A stretch of DNA of 64,000 nt from Deltaproteobacteria bacterium. GTDB lineage: Bacteria > Desulfobacterota > Desulfobulbia > Desulfobulbales > Desulfobulbaceae. Both the position numbers and the translations under genes were made by a program. The stretch lies in contig JAJRQC010000069.1 in NCBI GenBank assembly GCA_024280455.1, positions 21,356 to 85,355 of the forward strand, given 5' to 3'. The notes beneath the pieces are model-generated. The model was given only the letters and a program-made list of their open reading frames with translations, was not told where the DNA came from and did no database searches. This document shows positions 35,338-45,050 of this stretch, piece by piece (position 1 is the first letter of the stretch; the number at the start of each line of letters is the position of its first letter).

Positions 35338-35533
35338 TGATTGTTCAGGGCGAGCAGCGGCAAAATCTCCTTTATGCCTGCAGTGCAAGCATTACTATGT
35401 GACCTACGATGTTCGACGGCCAAGGGGATGCCGTGCTTTTGGTTTTAAAAGTCATCGTATTCCTGCAGATGTTGTCCGGAGCAGTTCTGGGAAATCGTGT
35501 GGCCTGTTTGCAGTCAGGCGGAAGATAAAATAA
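35330..35533 (+). CDS. Small conserved Cys protein coupled to the ClC gene
   Basis: A 67-residue protein with CLQCKHYYVTYDVRRPRGCR, GFKSHRIP and SSGKSCGLF. I recognise the pattern C-x2-C-x2-Y-x-T-x-D-x4-P-x-G-C-R-A-x-G-F-K-S from a small uncharacterised protein widespread in Proteobacteria; the function is unknown. The cysteines may bind a metal. The ATG at 35330 lies inside the end of the ClC gene (8-bp overlap), indicating translational coupling. Confidence 0.8.
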   Translation: MSSDCSGRAAAKSPLCLQCKHYYVTYDVRRPRGCRAFGFKSHRIPADVVRSSSGKSCGLFAVRRKIK

Positions 35534-35754
35534 AAGCAGAAAAAATCTTTTGAAAGTCAGTACGTTCGTGATACTATACTGCAAAGGTTTCATGTTTAAG
35601 ATCCTGTCTGAAAAAGATTCCGTCCATGGCGTGCCGGGCGTATGGCAGGTACTCCGATACTCTCAAAAAAAGACCTTGCGGAACCGTAAGAGAGGTCTTG
35701 CCGGGGATCATGTCTTAGAAGAAAGAACTATTATTGAGTGAGAAGGCCATACCT

Positions 35755-36480
35755 ATGGGACAGACAGGCAAAAGAGAATCGGGACAATTAGGGGGTGTTT
35801 CACTGGCATCTTTCTTACAAATGCTCGAACAGGAGAGGAAAAGCTGTACTCTTGCTGTCGAGTCCGATGGCAAGAACGGGAGCTTTTATTTTGATGAAGG
35901 CGAACTGATTGATGCTGAATATGAAGGAGAAGCCGGCCAGGAGGCAGCCTATACGCTTCTTGCCTGGAAAAATCCTTCCTTCAATGTCAGTGAACCCGAA
36001 GATCGGCTTCGTCGAATCAATCAACCACTGGCACACCTTCTTCTGAATGCCGCAGCTCGTCAGGACGAACTGGCAGATGAAAAGAAAAAAGATAAAACAA
36101 CGTCGGGAGACAATCCAATGGAGGCTCCGGGAGTGAAAAACAACCCGGCATTGCAACGGTTGGTTGAAACTATTGTTTCCATAGCTGAAGTTAAACATTA
36201 TTACCTGCTCAGTCGACAGGGGAAGATGATTGTTCAATCATCAAAAAATAATAAGATTCCAGACTTTATTACCTATTGCGTGGTTAGCGGGATTCAAATG
36301 CGGAAGGCCCTTGATGCGAAAGGACCACACCGTATTCGGCTGGTTCTGGAGAATGGTGAGGTCCTGTTGATCCTTCCTGGTGCAGGTATGATTATCGGTC
36401 TGCAGTTGATCCGGAATGCGTCTGTTTCAGAAATCACATCCAGACTGCGCCCGGCGTTGAGCAGTCAACCGCCTGGTTGA
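35755..36480 (+). CDS. DUF4388 (PATAN-like) plus roadblock-type domain protein
   Basis: A 241-residue protein. The N-terminal DUF4388 module is recognised by LGGVSLASFLQMLEQERKSC, GSFYFDEGELIDAEYEG and EAAYTLLAWK. After a charged linker, the C-terminal half (residues about 125-235, ALQRLVETIVSIAEVKHYYL...) looks like a roadblock/LC7 regulatory domain. Such proteins in deltaproteobacteria accompany Ras-like GTPases (MglA/MglB-type) or two-component systems. No GTPase is in the window. ATG 35755 (after GAAGG) is preferred over TTG 35734. Confidence 0.75.
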   Translation: MGQTGKRESGQLGGVSLASFLQMLEQERKSCTLAVESDGKNGSFYFDEGELIDAEYEGEAGQEAAYTLLAWKNPSFNVSEPEDRLRRINQPLAHLLLNAAARQDELADEKKKDKTTSGDNPMEAPGVKNNPALQRLVETIVSIAEVKHYYLLSRQGKMIVQSSKNNKIPDFITYCVVSGIQMRKALDAKGPHRIRLVLENGEVLLILPGAGMIIGLQLIRNASVSEITSRLRPALSSQPPG

Positions 36481-36600
36481 GACCGTGAGGAGCTTTTTTT
36501 GGGATACCGGGTCGATTATTTTTCACTCAACTTGTGTTGATTACTCAGGATTAACAGTATGAACCGCGTATAGAAAGACTGTCTACGGAGTCATTGAAGA

Positions 36601-37227
36601 ATGAGAAGATTATTAAAGGAAATATCGGTCATTCCAGGGGTAACCGGCTCCTGTATTTTTGATAAAAAAGAAGGCCCTTTGTGTAAGGATTTACACCCGT
36701 TGCTTTCAGAGGAACTTCTGCAGACCGTTGGGATCCATTTCCTTCGCTTGATTCAGATGGGTTCCCTGGCCGACCTGGATATTCAATCGAGTCATTTTCG
36801 TTTTGATAAGTACACGGTGATAGGTATACCCTTGGATACCGGAGCCGTACTGTTGACCATATGTGAGGCTCAGGCAAACTGCTCTCTGGTGGCGACCACT
36901 GCAGCTATGCTTGCAGCAGATATGAAAGAACAGCTCGATCAAGGGGTTACAATGATTGAGGACGTCGAGAGTGAAGATGAAGTCATGGCTGTTGATGAAA
37001 GTGATGATGAAGAAATGCTGGCACTCTATAACGAGATTGAGCAAGCCCTTGCCGGTGCGATAGGTCCTGTTGCCGGGGTTGTTATGCAGGATTACCTGGA
37101 AAAGTGGAGCCAGGCCGGGCCTGTCATTCCTGCCCGTCTTACCGAGCTGGTCGAGATGCTTGAGAAGGAAATTGGTGATAGCGAGCTGGGTAAAGATTTC
37201 TCCAAAAGGCTCCATTCTATTTTATAG
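36601..37227 (+). CDS. Roadblock/LC7-like protein with acidic linker
   Basis: A 208-residue protein. The N-terminal 110 residues (ISVIPGVTGSCIFDKKEG...HFRFDKYTVIGIPLDTGAVL) have the roadblock/LC7 pattern. An acidic linker follows (EDVESEDEVMAVDESDDEEM), then a C-terminal helical domain (AGAIGPVAGVVMQDYLEKW) found in uncharacterised signalling proteins. It lies 120 bp after the DUF4388 gene and is probably its functional partner. The pair may form a heteromeric GTPase-regulating module (inference). Confidence 0.65.
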   Translation: MRRLLKEISVIPGVTGSCIFDKKEGPLCKDLHPLLSEELLQTVGIHFLRLIQMGSLADLDIQSSHFRFDKYTVIGIPLDTGAVLLTICEAQANCSLVATTAAMLAADMKEQLDQGVTMIEDVESEDEVMAVDESDDEEMLALYNEIEQALAGAIGPVAGVVMQDYLEKWSQAGPVIPARLTELVEMLEKEIGDSELGKDFSKRLHSIL

Positions 37228-37510
37228 CTCTCTGGAAAATTATAGCCATTTTATGGTGTTGTCCGGTTTCCCAGTGTTGAGCGAATTCCTGTATTATCCC
37301 CCTCCACAATACCCGAGTATATCCCCCCTCCTTCGTCTTATTTCTCCGGGTCGCGTCAACATACTCTGACGCAAATTTGCTGAAAAGAACAGGCAGGTCG
37401 TGTGTAGGTGCCAAGATGAGTCGGAGCAGACATTAGTGCGTAGTATGTTACGCGTTCCCGTCAGTAACGTATAGCTCTTTATACTACAGGCGAAGAGTAT
37501 TTTTCTGAAA

Positions 37511-37548
37511 CAAAAAAGAGCCCTGCCGTCATCTGACAACAGGGCTCT
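37511..37548 (-). terminator. Intrinsic terminator of the DUF3365 sensor gene
   Basis: Read on the minus strand, AGAGCCCTG pairs with CAGGGCTCT around a 14-nt loop and is followed by a run of six T. It lies about 30 bp after the stop of the gene ending at 37579. The convergent gene ending at 37227 is 280 bp away; that spacer shows nothing else. Confidence 0.88.
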
Positions 37549-37578
37549 CTAGAGGAGTTCCTCTGTAACAGCTGTTAT

Positions 37579-38457
37579 TTACTCTTTCTGGAAACGCTTA
37601 AGCATTCTGTCCACACTGATCCGTAATCGGTCAACGGCCCGGGCCAATGTGCCGATTTCGTCTTTGGACGAAATGCCAATGGGGTCAGCCAGATTTTTTC
37701 CCAGACTGATTTCAGTAGCACGTTTTTCAAGAATGGAAATAGGTTTAACCACGTACTGGCTGAAAAATACCCAAATTATCATCATCAGGACAAGAACGCC
37801 GGCTGCTCCAATGGCAACCAGATTGATCGCAGCTTTCTTTGCCTTGTTCAGTGCCTTTTGAATGGGTACATAGATAACATAGGCCGCAGCAACAGTGTCG
37901 GCCTTCCAGTGATATCCATTTTCAGTACCATACCTTTCAGTTACTGCCTGTGGGGCATTGGCAGGGTCGCCATGGCAGCGGAGACAGTTTCTGCTGACTT
38001 TAATGGGCTCTGCATAATAGAAATAAGACGCCCCGTTTTTATCTATGATTCCCTCTGTTTGCTTCATGTCCTTATTCTTGCGGAACTTGTCGATGATGAC
38101 CAAGTCAAACTTGTCCGCCTTATTATCCGGATGGAGCGGATCAATGGTTGCCTGCTTAAACAGGTAGTCGTTATTTTTTTTCTGGAATTCACTCCAGACG
38201 CCGCGGGTGAGGGTAAACCCGGACATGAGTTCCGGAATAAATGTACCGCGGGCCACATGTTCCATAATGAGTGGCCGTTGCTGACTTTTGAAGTAAATAC
38301 GGGAGGATTGCATGTAATCAAAGACCAGGTGACCTTTGGATTTAGCCTCGGCTAATGCATTGTTTACACTGAACTTGTAACTGGCTACACCAATGCCGAT
38401 GGTGGCCAGCAGGCTTAGAATACCGATCATGATCATGAAGCGGATCCGAATACTCAT
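37579..38457 (-). CDS. DUF3365 heme-binding sensor with HAMP domain, no output domain
   Basis: A 292-residue membrane protein. An N-terminal helix (MIMIGILSLLATIGIGVASY) precedes a periplasmic DUF3365 (Tll0287-like) domain whose RNCLRCHGDP is a c-type heme CxxCH site. A second helix (AAGVLVLMMIIWVFFSQYVV) leads to a HAMP domain (KPISILEKRATEISLGKNLA...LARAVDRLRISVDRM), where the protein ends. DUF3365 sensors are thought to detect redox state or small gases. Without kinase or methyl-accepting output it may work through the kinases encoded at 38757-42013, the larger of which has the same sensor domain. Confidence 0.85.
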   Translation of the reverse strand: MSIRIRFMIMIGILSLLATIGIGVASYKFSVNNALAEAKSKGHLVFDYMQSSRIYFKSQQRPLIMEHVARGTFIPELMSGFTLTRGVWSEFQKKNNDYLFKQATIDPLHPDNKADKFDLVIIDKFRKNKDMKQTEGIIDKNGASYFYYAEPIKVSRNCLRCHGDPANAPQAVTERYGTENGYHWKADTVAAAYVIYVPIQKALNKAKKAAINLVAIGAAGVLVLMMIIWVFFSQYVVKPISILEKRATEISLGKNLADPIGISSKDEIGTLARAVDRLRISVDRMLKRFQKE

Positions 38458-38756
38458 GTGAAAACTCCGGGTTCAAAATTAAATGGATTGATTCCTCTAA
38501 ATGTATACAATCATATTTTCCAGGTCTGAATCAAGGGAATAGTTTAACATTATAGTATTAAATTCAATGGTTAATGATTTTTATTCTTGAAGGCCGAAGT
38601 TGTACCCTGGCCTGGATGGAGAATTAGTGGAGTCCTTCTAGAAGTGAGCTGAACTAGAAAATAGTCTGTTTTGACGGATTTCGCGGTATAGGGGGCGGCA
38701 AGGACTCTTGAGCGGTTTTTCTTGGAGCACTGGTTACTGTATCTACGGTCGGACTG

Positions 38757-39833
38757 CTACAGGGTCAGCGTAAATGTCGCCCCCTGACCAGAACCCGGAC
38801 TTTCTGCTGTCAGGTCGCCGTCGTGGGCGTCGACGATGATTTTAGCCTGGGCAAGATTGAGACCGAATCCATCCGGATTCCTCTTTTCAGGAGGCAGGAC
38901 AAAGGGTTTGAACAGCAGATCCCGATCTTCGCTCGAAAAACCCCTGCCGGTATCACTCACGGTAAGCCTGGTTTTTTCTCCTTCTGCAGCGGCCTCAATG
39001 ACCACGGTTCCTCCAGATTCACTGAAAACAAGCCCGTTATCGATCAGGGTTGCGAGCAGAAACTGCAGGTAGCCCGGGTCGCCGTTGATGACGACAGCAT
39101 CGTTAATCCTGTTTTCGACCACGATTTGTTTAGTCGAGATTTTATAGGCTTTGTCGGCAATAATTGTATCGACGATCTCCTTCACCCTGACAGGTTGTTT
39201 GGAAACCGACAGGTCGCTGCCGGCGATTCCGAAATAGGTGATCAGGATCTCGGCAAGTTTTTTCAACCGATCCAGTGGTGAGTTGATCTCGCCGGACAGG
39301 TAGATCAGGAACGACATCTTGTTGTCGTCGAGCTGGTCAAGTCGCTTATGGGCCTTGACCAGTTGCTCCGTCCGTTCAATAACTTTCTGTTCCAGGTTTT
39401 CGTTCAGATCTTTGAGCTGCCGATTCTGTTCCTCAAGCAGCAGCTTCATCATCCTGCTTTCAAGGCCGTTCTCAATCACATTGAGCAGCTGTTCCCTGTT
39501 GACCGGTTTAAACAGGAAACTGTAGATATGACCCTCGTTAACGGCCTTGACAATGTCCCGCTTCTCGGCCTGTCCGGAAAGAACGATTTTGCAGATATCA
39601 GGCTGGGTTTTATGAATCCGCTCCAGGAGTTCACTGCCGCGCATCTCCGGCATCATCTCGTCACAGATGATCAGGTCGACATGATTTTTTTCGATAAATC
39701 CTTCCACATCCTCAGGGTTGATAAAGGTGTGCACGTCATAGCTTCGACAGAGCAGGATCTCCAACTCGGTCAGGATAGTCTGCTCATCATCAACAATGAC
39801 CAGGGATGCTTTCTGCTTTTTTTCAGTAGCCAT
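38757..39833 (-). CDS. Receiver domain-kinase hybrid lacking the phospho-acceptor His
   Basis: A 358-residue protein. A receiver domain at 10-125 keeps the phospho-Asp (LIICDEMMPEMRG) and the Lys (FLFKPVN). A coiled coil follows (LKDLNENLEQKVIERTEQLV), then a dimerisation region reading LIYLSGEINSPLDRLKK, where kinases have S-H-E-I-x-x-P-L: the His is Gly. The ATPase domain is intact (LLATLIDNGLVF, VSDTGRGFS, GFGLNLAQAK). It probably cannot autophosphorylate and may act as an allosteric partner or phosphatase. ATG 39833 is used (MATEKKQKASLVIVDDEQ). It lies 35 bp after the neighbouring PAS kinase gene. Confidence 0.85.
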   Translation of the reverse strand: MATEKKQKASLVIVDDEQTILTELEILLCRSYDVHTFINPEDVEGFIEKNHVDLIICDEMMPEMRGSELLERIHKTQPDICKIVLSGQAEKRDIVKAVNEGHIYSFLFKPVNREQLLNVIENGLESRMMKLLLEEQNRQLKDLNENLEQKVIERTEQLVKAHKRLDQLDDNKMSFLIYLSGEINSPLDRLKKLAEILITYFGIAGSDLSVSKQPVRVKEIVDTIIADKAYKISTKQIVVENRINDAVVINGDPGYLQFLLATLIDNGLVFSESGGTVVIEAAAEGEKTRLTVSDTGRGFSSEDRDLLFKPFVLPPEKRNPDGFGLNLAQAKIIVDAHDGDLTAESPGSGQGATFTLTL

Positions 39834-39868
39834 AATTTTTTTGGTTCGAGTAACGGGCGGCAGTGTGA

Positions 39869-42013
39869 TCAGCACCTCGCCGCCTTAAAGGTCAGGATAA
39901 AGGTTGTTCCCACGCCAACGGTCGAGTCGACCTTAATTTCACCATCATGGGCTTCGACAATCCGGTGGCAGAGATTGAGGCCGAGGCCGATGCCTTTTCC
40001 AACCCCCTTGGTTGTGAAAAAAGGATCAAATATGTTGTCCTGTATTTCCGGCATGATGCCGATACCGTTATCCTCGAAACGTACTTCGATCGCATGTTCC
40101 TGGGGAGAATAGCTTGTAGAAATCTTAATCAGGGCTTCTTTTTTTGACAACCCTTTACTCTCAACAGCATCCATGGCATTGATTATCATGTTGATAAACA
40201 CCTGGCCGAGTTCCTGGGCCAGCCCGTTAATCTGCGGCAGGTTCGGGGCCAGATCTTTTTCAAGGTTCATGCTGTATTTTATCTGGCTGTGGGTGAGGGT
40301 AATGGCATCGTTGACGATCGTGTTCACATCACAGGGAGCAAACTCTTCGTCACTGTGGGCCATTCGCTTTGTACTGGTAATGATATGTTCGATCCGTCCA
40401 ATGGATTCGATGTTCCGCTCAGCGATATCGTTTATCCCCAGTAGAACCAGATCAAGCCTGAGTTCAGCCACTTTTTCTTTGAGTTTGAGGCATTCGGGTG
40501 TCAACAGGGAAGGGTCGACATCAAGACAGGACGGCAATGCGTCGATCAGTTCCCGGATATACCCTATATTCATTTTCAGGCCTTCCATGGAAAAGCTGAT
40601 AGCCTGGGCCGGATTGTTTATTTCATGGGCAATACCGGCGACCATGGTGCCGAGTGAGACCAGTTTCTCCTGGCGGATGATCTGTTTCTGGCTGTCGAAC
40701 AGGGCGTTTTCAGCCTTTTTTCGTTGGGTGTTGTCCCTGAGCATGACGATGAAGACTTTTTTCTGACCAAAGGACATTTCGCTGACATTGAGCTCCAGCG
40801 GGAAGGATGTACCGTTTGCACGCTTCCCTTTAAGTTCACACAAACTGCCTTTGGCAAGGGAAAGGGCATTTCCATCCCAACTGGACCCCTGCTTTTCTCC
40901 TATTTCTTCGGGACCGGTCTCAAGCAGGCTGTCCATGGTCAGGCCGACCACGTTCTGTTGCGCGTAACCGAACATCTGTGAGGCTGCGGAATTGATGGAT
41001 TCAATATGTCCCAGTTCGTTCAGGGTGATAACCCCGTCCAGCATATTTTCTATCACCAGCCTGGTCCGGGCCTCGGCCATTTCCACCCGGCGGATGGAGC
41101 GTGAGACCGAGTTGCTGCCGAAAAAGGTGGCCAGGATGCCCAGGAGCCAGAAGAGCAGATGAACAATGGTGTAAGTGGCAATGTTTTTTTCTGAAATCGC
41201 CAGCAGAGGGGTCAGGGGAATGGAGACGCTGACTCCGCCCCGGATGTCGCCGACATCATAACCCTGCTGGGCGTGGCACCTGAGGCAGCCGGTCTCGGTG
41301 ATCAGGGGCCGCATCAGGCGGAGATAGGGTTTACCGTTGATGTCTTCAACCGAGTTGACTTCAGTGGTCCCGTTTTCAAAGGCATTGAGCGCATCGGTTT
41401 CCCAGGGGTCGGCGGCGTTTTCCGGTCGGATGGGATCCAGGCTGGTGATATGGCCGAGCGCTCCCTGGCTGCCGGTCTGCATCTCGTACACCTGGCGGAT
41501 CATGTATTCAGGGTTGGCAAGGGTCAGTGCCATGCCGCCAGTTGTCATGATTTTATATTCCGGCAGGTGTTTGAGGTAGGGGTTGGGCTTGGTTTTCTCG
41601 GTGATGGGCACGAAAACACCATGGTGACCGGTGGCCCATCGATAGTAGAGATGATCTTTTTCATAGACCGTCTTGGCTTCGTTCAGGGCGATTTTAAGGG
41701 TCTGTTTGCGCTGCTGATCGATATTCCAGGCCAGGGAACAGATGAGAGCAATAGTCCAGACCACCCCGGTCACCAGGCCGACTCGGTGGATTCTGTTCGA
41801 GGAGGAGGACGGATCCAGATCGGGATCATCACACCTCCGGCTCTCGAACAGTCCGATGATGATAATGGAAAAGGTCATCATGAACGCGCCGAGGATCAGA
41901 TGCTCGGTATCAAAGTAGTCGATCTCGGGATGGAGCAGGGTGTCGATGAGGGCATTAATGTTGCCGGCGAGGATAACAATGATGATATATGTAATGATTT
42001 TGCCTGGTTTCAT
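39869..42013 (-). CDS. Membrane histidine kinase with DUF3365 heme sensor and PAS domain
   Basis: A 714-residue kinase. Two N-terminal helices (about 5-60, with IIGLFE between) and a further helix near residue 85 precede a DUF3365 domain with heme site TGCLRCHAQQG near residue 240, then a helix, a PAS domain (IENMLDGVITLNELGHIESI), a coiled linker, HisKA with GTMVAGIAHEINNPAQAISF (His present) and HATPase_c (FINMIINAMDAVES, FEDNGIGIMPE, GKGIGLGLNLCHRIVE). It probably senses redox or gas in the periplasm and phosphorylates a partner. No cognate receiver other than that of the adjacent hybrid is nearby, and the sigma-54 activator upstream has no receiver. Confidence 0.9.
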   Translation of the reverse strand: MKPGKIITYIIIVILAGNINALIDTLLHPEIDYFDTEHLILGAFMMTFSIIIIGLFESRRCDDPDLDPSSSSNRIHRVGLVTGVVWTIALICSLAWNIDQQRKQTLKIALNEAKTVYEKDHLYYRWATGHHGVFVPITEKTKPNPYLKHLPEYKIMTTGGMALTLANPEYMIRQVYEMQTGSQGALGHITSLDPIRPENAADPWETDALNAFENGTTEVNSVEDINGKPYLRLMRPLITETGCLRCHAQQGYDVGDIRGGVSVSIPLTPLLAISEKNIATYTIVHLLFWLLGILATFFGSNSVSRSIRRVEMAEARTRLVIENMLDGVITLNELGHIESINSAASQMFGYAQQNVVGLTMDSLLETGPEEIGEKQGSSWDGNALSLAKGSLCELKGKRANGTSFPLELNVSEMSFGQKKVFIVMLRDNTQRKKAENALFDSQKQIIRQEKLVSLGTMVAGIAHEINNPAQAISFSMEGLKMNIGYIRELIDALPSCLDVDPSLLTPECLKLKEKVAELRLDLVLLGINDIAERNIESIGRIEHIITSTKRMAHSDEEFAPCDVNTIVNDAITLTHSQIKYSMNLEKDLAPNLPQINGLAQELGQVFINMIINAMDAVESKGLSKKEALIKISTSYSPQEHAIEVRFEDNGIGIMPEIQDNIFDPFFTTKGVGKGIGLGLNLCHRIVEAHDGEIKVDSTVGVGTTFILTFKAARC

Positions 42014-42073
42014 TGGCTGGTTCCTGCCGGTTTGATAGATGGCCTGGTGATTCTCAACAAGGTCGCTGTCGGC

Positions 42074-44500
42074 TTATTTGACGTCGGCGCCATATGCCTT
42101 TAACTTGCGGCGCAGGGTATCCTTGGAAATACCCAGTTCACGACAGGTCTTCATTTTTTTAAATTCATTGCGTTGCAATGTGTCAAGAATGGCCTGTTTC
42201 TCTACCTCGGCAAGAGTAACGGGCTTCAGGGCCGGGTTGGGCTCGTCTTTATCGATAAAGTCCTCCGGCAAGTGGCGCGGATAAATCATGTCGTCACGGC
42301 ACATGACAAAGGTATATTCAATGATGTTTTCCAGTTCACGAATGTTGCCGGGGAAATCATACCGTTTGAGAATGGCAAGTGCTTCCTCGGAAATCCCCTT
42401 GATCTCCTTGTTCTTCAGCCGATTGAAACGCTGGATGAAATGATCAATGAGTATGGGCAGGTCTTCCATCCGTTCTCTGAGCGGCGGCAGCTCGATCTTG
42501 ACTACGTTGAGGCGATAATAGAGGTCTTCGCGAAATTCTTTGTCTTTGACCATCTGGCCGAGTTTTCTGTTGGTGGCGGTGATGATGCGCACGTCCGTTT
42601 TGATTGGCTTGTTTGAGCCCAGCGGCTCGTACATCCTTGCCTGGATGACCCGTAGTAGTTTGACTTGCATGGCCTGAGAGATATCTCCGATTTCATCGAG
42701 AAACAGGGAGCCGCCCTCGGCGGTGGCAAAACGACCTTTCCTGTCTTTTCGGGCATCGGTAAAGGCCCCGGCCTTGTACCCGAACAGTTCGGATTCCAAC
42801 AGGGTATCCGGCAGGGCGCCGCTGTTCACGGCAACAAACGGTTTGTCCTTTCTCGGGCTCAGTTTGTGGATAATCTGAGCGATGAGTTCTTTACCGGTTC
42901 CGCTTTCACCGAGGATCAGGATAGTACTTTCACTTTTGGCAAACTCGGGCAGTACGGAGAGGATCTTCTGCATCTTGGGACTGCGACTGATAATACCGGT
43001 TTTCTTGCTCTCTTCAGAGAGCTGACGACGGAGTTTGGTAACCTCGGTGAGATCCTTGAACGTTTCGACTCCGCCGATAATATTGCCTGATTCGTCCATC
43101 AGGGCGGTGGCACTGACATTGACCGGGATTTTTTTCCCGTTCTTGCCGTGGAGGATCTGTTTGGAAACGGTTATTTTAGACTGTGTTTTTATGGCCTTGG
43201 CAAGCGGACAGCCTGATGCACAGATTTTGGTGTGGAAAACGTCCCGGCAGGTCTTGCCCAGGATCTCTTCACTGGTATATCCGGTGATCCGTTCAGCGGC
43301 CTTGTTGAATGAGGTGAAAAAAAAGTTTTTGTCAACCGTAAAAACACCGTCGGCGACACTGTCGAGAATGTACTGCTGTTCGAGTTGGTCGGTGATATCC
43401 CGAAAGGTCTGAACCATACCGATTACCTGCTGATTTCGACCGGTCATTGGAACGCTGGACATGGAGACCGGTACAATACGGTCTCCTTTTCCTCTGAAAT
43501 AAATCTTTTTGTCAATCCACTGGGTGAGTCCTTCAAGGGAGGAGACCATTTCCTGCTTACGCTGGGCACATTCGCTGCTGGCAAACATCTGGTGACAGGG
43601 GCCGCCGATAACCTCTTGGCTGGAATACCCGGTGATCCTTTCGGCGGCCTTGTTGAAAGAGGTGATTATCCCCTCGGGGTCGACCGTGAAAACCCCGTCA
43701 ACCACGTGATCGAGGATAAGGTCGGTCTGGATACGGTTCGTGTTGTCGCGAAAACTCTCAACCCCTCCGAAAAAATTGCCCCTGGCATCAATCAGCGGCG
43801 CGGCATTGACACTGACCGGCAGAATCCTTTGATCCTTTCCTTCCAGATACACACTGTCAAGGCGAACCGGTCTGCCGGATTCCATGGCCTGTGCCAGGGC
43901 CGTGTCGGTGAGAGATATATTTTCATCCCTCATCAGGACCTCGGTAAATCGGCGGCCGAGGACGTCCTCCAGGCTGTAACCGGTCAGTTCGATTGCCGCC
44001 TGATTGAAAAAGGTTATTCGAAAGTCGAGGTCAACGGTGAACACGCCGTCAAAGATCGAGTCGAGAATCAACTGACGGTGAAAAATTTCGGTAATTTCTT
44101 GAAACGACTGGATGCCGCCGATGAGTTTTCCTGAAGAATCCACCAGAGGGGAGGCGCTGACAAGAACCGGAAAAAGGTTGTCGCCCACTCTCAGGTGACG
44201 GGTGACCTGTTCAAAGGAGGTTCTCTTTTCGACAACTTGACCAAGCAGGCAGAAATCCTCTTGTCCCGATGAGTTGAACAGATCCAGACAGCTTTTGCCT
44301 ATGGTTTCGGACTCTCCAATTCCGGTAATTTTTTCCGCAGCTTTGTTAAAGGTAACGATCTTCAGCTCGGGATCGACCGTGATGACTCCCTCGCTGAGGT
44401 TGTCGAGGATGAGTTTGCGCTGGATGGCGTCGGAAAAAACTCCTGAGGTCAGATTGTGGAGGGTTTCAATAACCTGGGTGAGTTTTTCGTCTTTTATCAT
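42074..44500 (-). CDS. Sigma-54-dependent transcriptional activator with four tandem PAS domains
   Basis: An 808-residue regulator. Four similar PAS units occupy residues about 20-490, each containing a V-D-x-x-x-x-I/F-T-x-F-N-x-A-A-E-x-I-T-G block; three carry Cys residues in the C-terminal part (one as CASGCPLAKAI), which could be redox-active. The AAA+ core has GESGTGKELIAQIIH (Walker A), the sigma-54 contact loop GAFTDA in place of GAFTGA, and FLDEIGDIS. The C-terminal Fis-type HTH ends LGISKDTLRRKLKAYGADVK. It activates RpoN promoters; targets are unknown. It is the first gene of a run with the two kinase genes. Confidence 0.93.
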   Translation of the reverse strand: MIKDEKLTQVIETLHNLTSGVFSDAIQRKLILDNLSEGVITVDPELKIVTFNKAAEKITGIGESETIGKSCLDLFNSSGQEDFCLLGQVVEKRTSFEQVTRHLRVGDNLFPVLVSASPLVDSSGKLIGGIQSFQEITEIFHRQLILDSIFDGVFTVDLDFRITFFNQAAIELTGYSLEDVLGRRFTEVLMRDENISLTDTALAQAMESGRPVRLDSVYLEGKDQRILPVSVNAAPLIDARGNFFGGVESFRDNTNRIQTDLILDHVVDGVFTVDPEGIITSFNKAAERITGYSSQEVIGGPCHQMFASSECAQRKQEMVSSLEGLTQWIDKKIYFRGKGDRIVPVSMSSVPMTGRNQQVIGMVQTFRDITDQLEQQYILDSVADGVFTVDKNFFFTSFNKAAERITGYTSEEILGKTCRDVFHTKICASGCPLAKAIKTQSKITVSKQILHGKNGKKIPVNVSATALMDESGNIIGGVETFKDLTEVTKLRRQLSEESKKTGIISRSPKMQKILSVLPEFAKSESTILILGESGTGKELIAQIIHKLSPRKDKPFVAVNSGALPDTLLESELFGYKAGAFTDARKDRKGRFATAEGGSLFLDEIGDISQAMQVKLLRVIQARMYEPLGSNKPIKTDVRIITATNRKLGQMVKDKEFREDLYYRLNVVKIELPPLRERMEDLPILIDHFIQRFNRLKNKEIKGISEEALAILKRYDFPGNIRELENIIEYTFVMCRDDMIYPRHLPEDFIDKDEPNPALKPVTLAEVEKQAILDTLQRNEFKKMKTCRELGISKDTLRRKLKAYGADVK

Positions 44501-45050
44501 TTTTTCTCCTGGTTCCGAGCCTGGTCTATGATCTTATACTTTGTTTATGTTAATACCTGCTGCCCGGGGAATGTAATATGTGAAACAGGAAGATCTTTTT
44601 CCAGATAAACCAGCATGGCTGGACCAAAATTTTCATATAAACGTATCGAAAGATCTCCCAGCGGCTCCCTGCTGGTACTCCTTATTTCCAGGCTACGAAT
44701 AGGTCAATAATAATTACAAAATAGTGGGTTAGCTGTCAACTGTTACCTCTGTCTGGTGCAGACCGGTTGTGTTTCAAACAGGGCAGAACCGAGGAGAAAA
44801 GTCGGAGTGGAAAGAGTGGTTCGTTATAACACCTGATCCTCAGGTTGTTCTACAACCTGGACAAAAGGTCTAAAAAAAGTGGGATTGTTGACTATATTGT
44901 TTACAGTGGAAGGAACACTCTATATATTTTGCGGACATTCTTTTGCTGTTCAGTGGCCTGATGGTCTTTGCTGTCATGGGACACTGGTGTATGCTATGCA
45001 GAACAAAGAGACATAAGGCGTTCATAAGATATACAATACAAGGTCTGATC
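44501..45050. other. Divergent intergenic region
   Basis: About 550 bp between the sigma-54 activator (minus) and the aminotransferase (plus). A 20-bp piece of repeat R2 (AAACCAGCATGGCTGGACCA) is at 44607-44626. A TTGTTT-N18-TATATA arrangement near 44898-44927 is a possible but weak promoter for the plus strand. No convincing gene was found; a 36-codon extension upstream of the aminotransferase ATG has no homology. Confidence 0.45.

Noticed and set aside
42750..42800. GAFTDA instead of GAFTGA as loss of sigma-54 contact
   Set aside because: To my knowledge the GAFTDA variant is common in PAS-type sigma-54 activators, so it is not evidence of inactivation.
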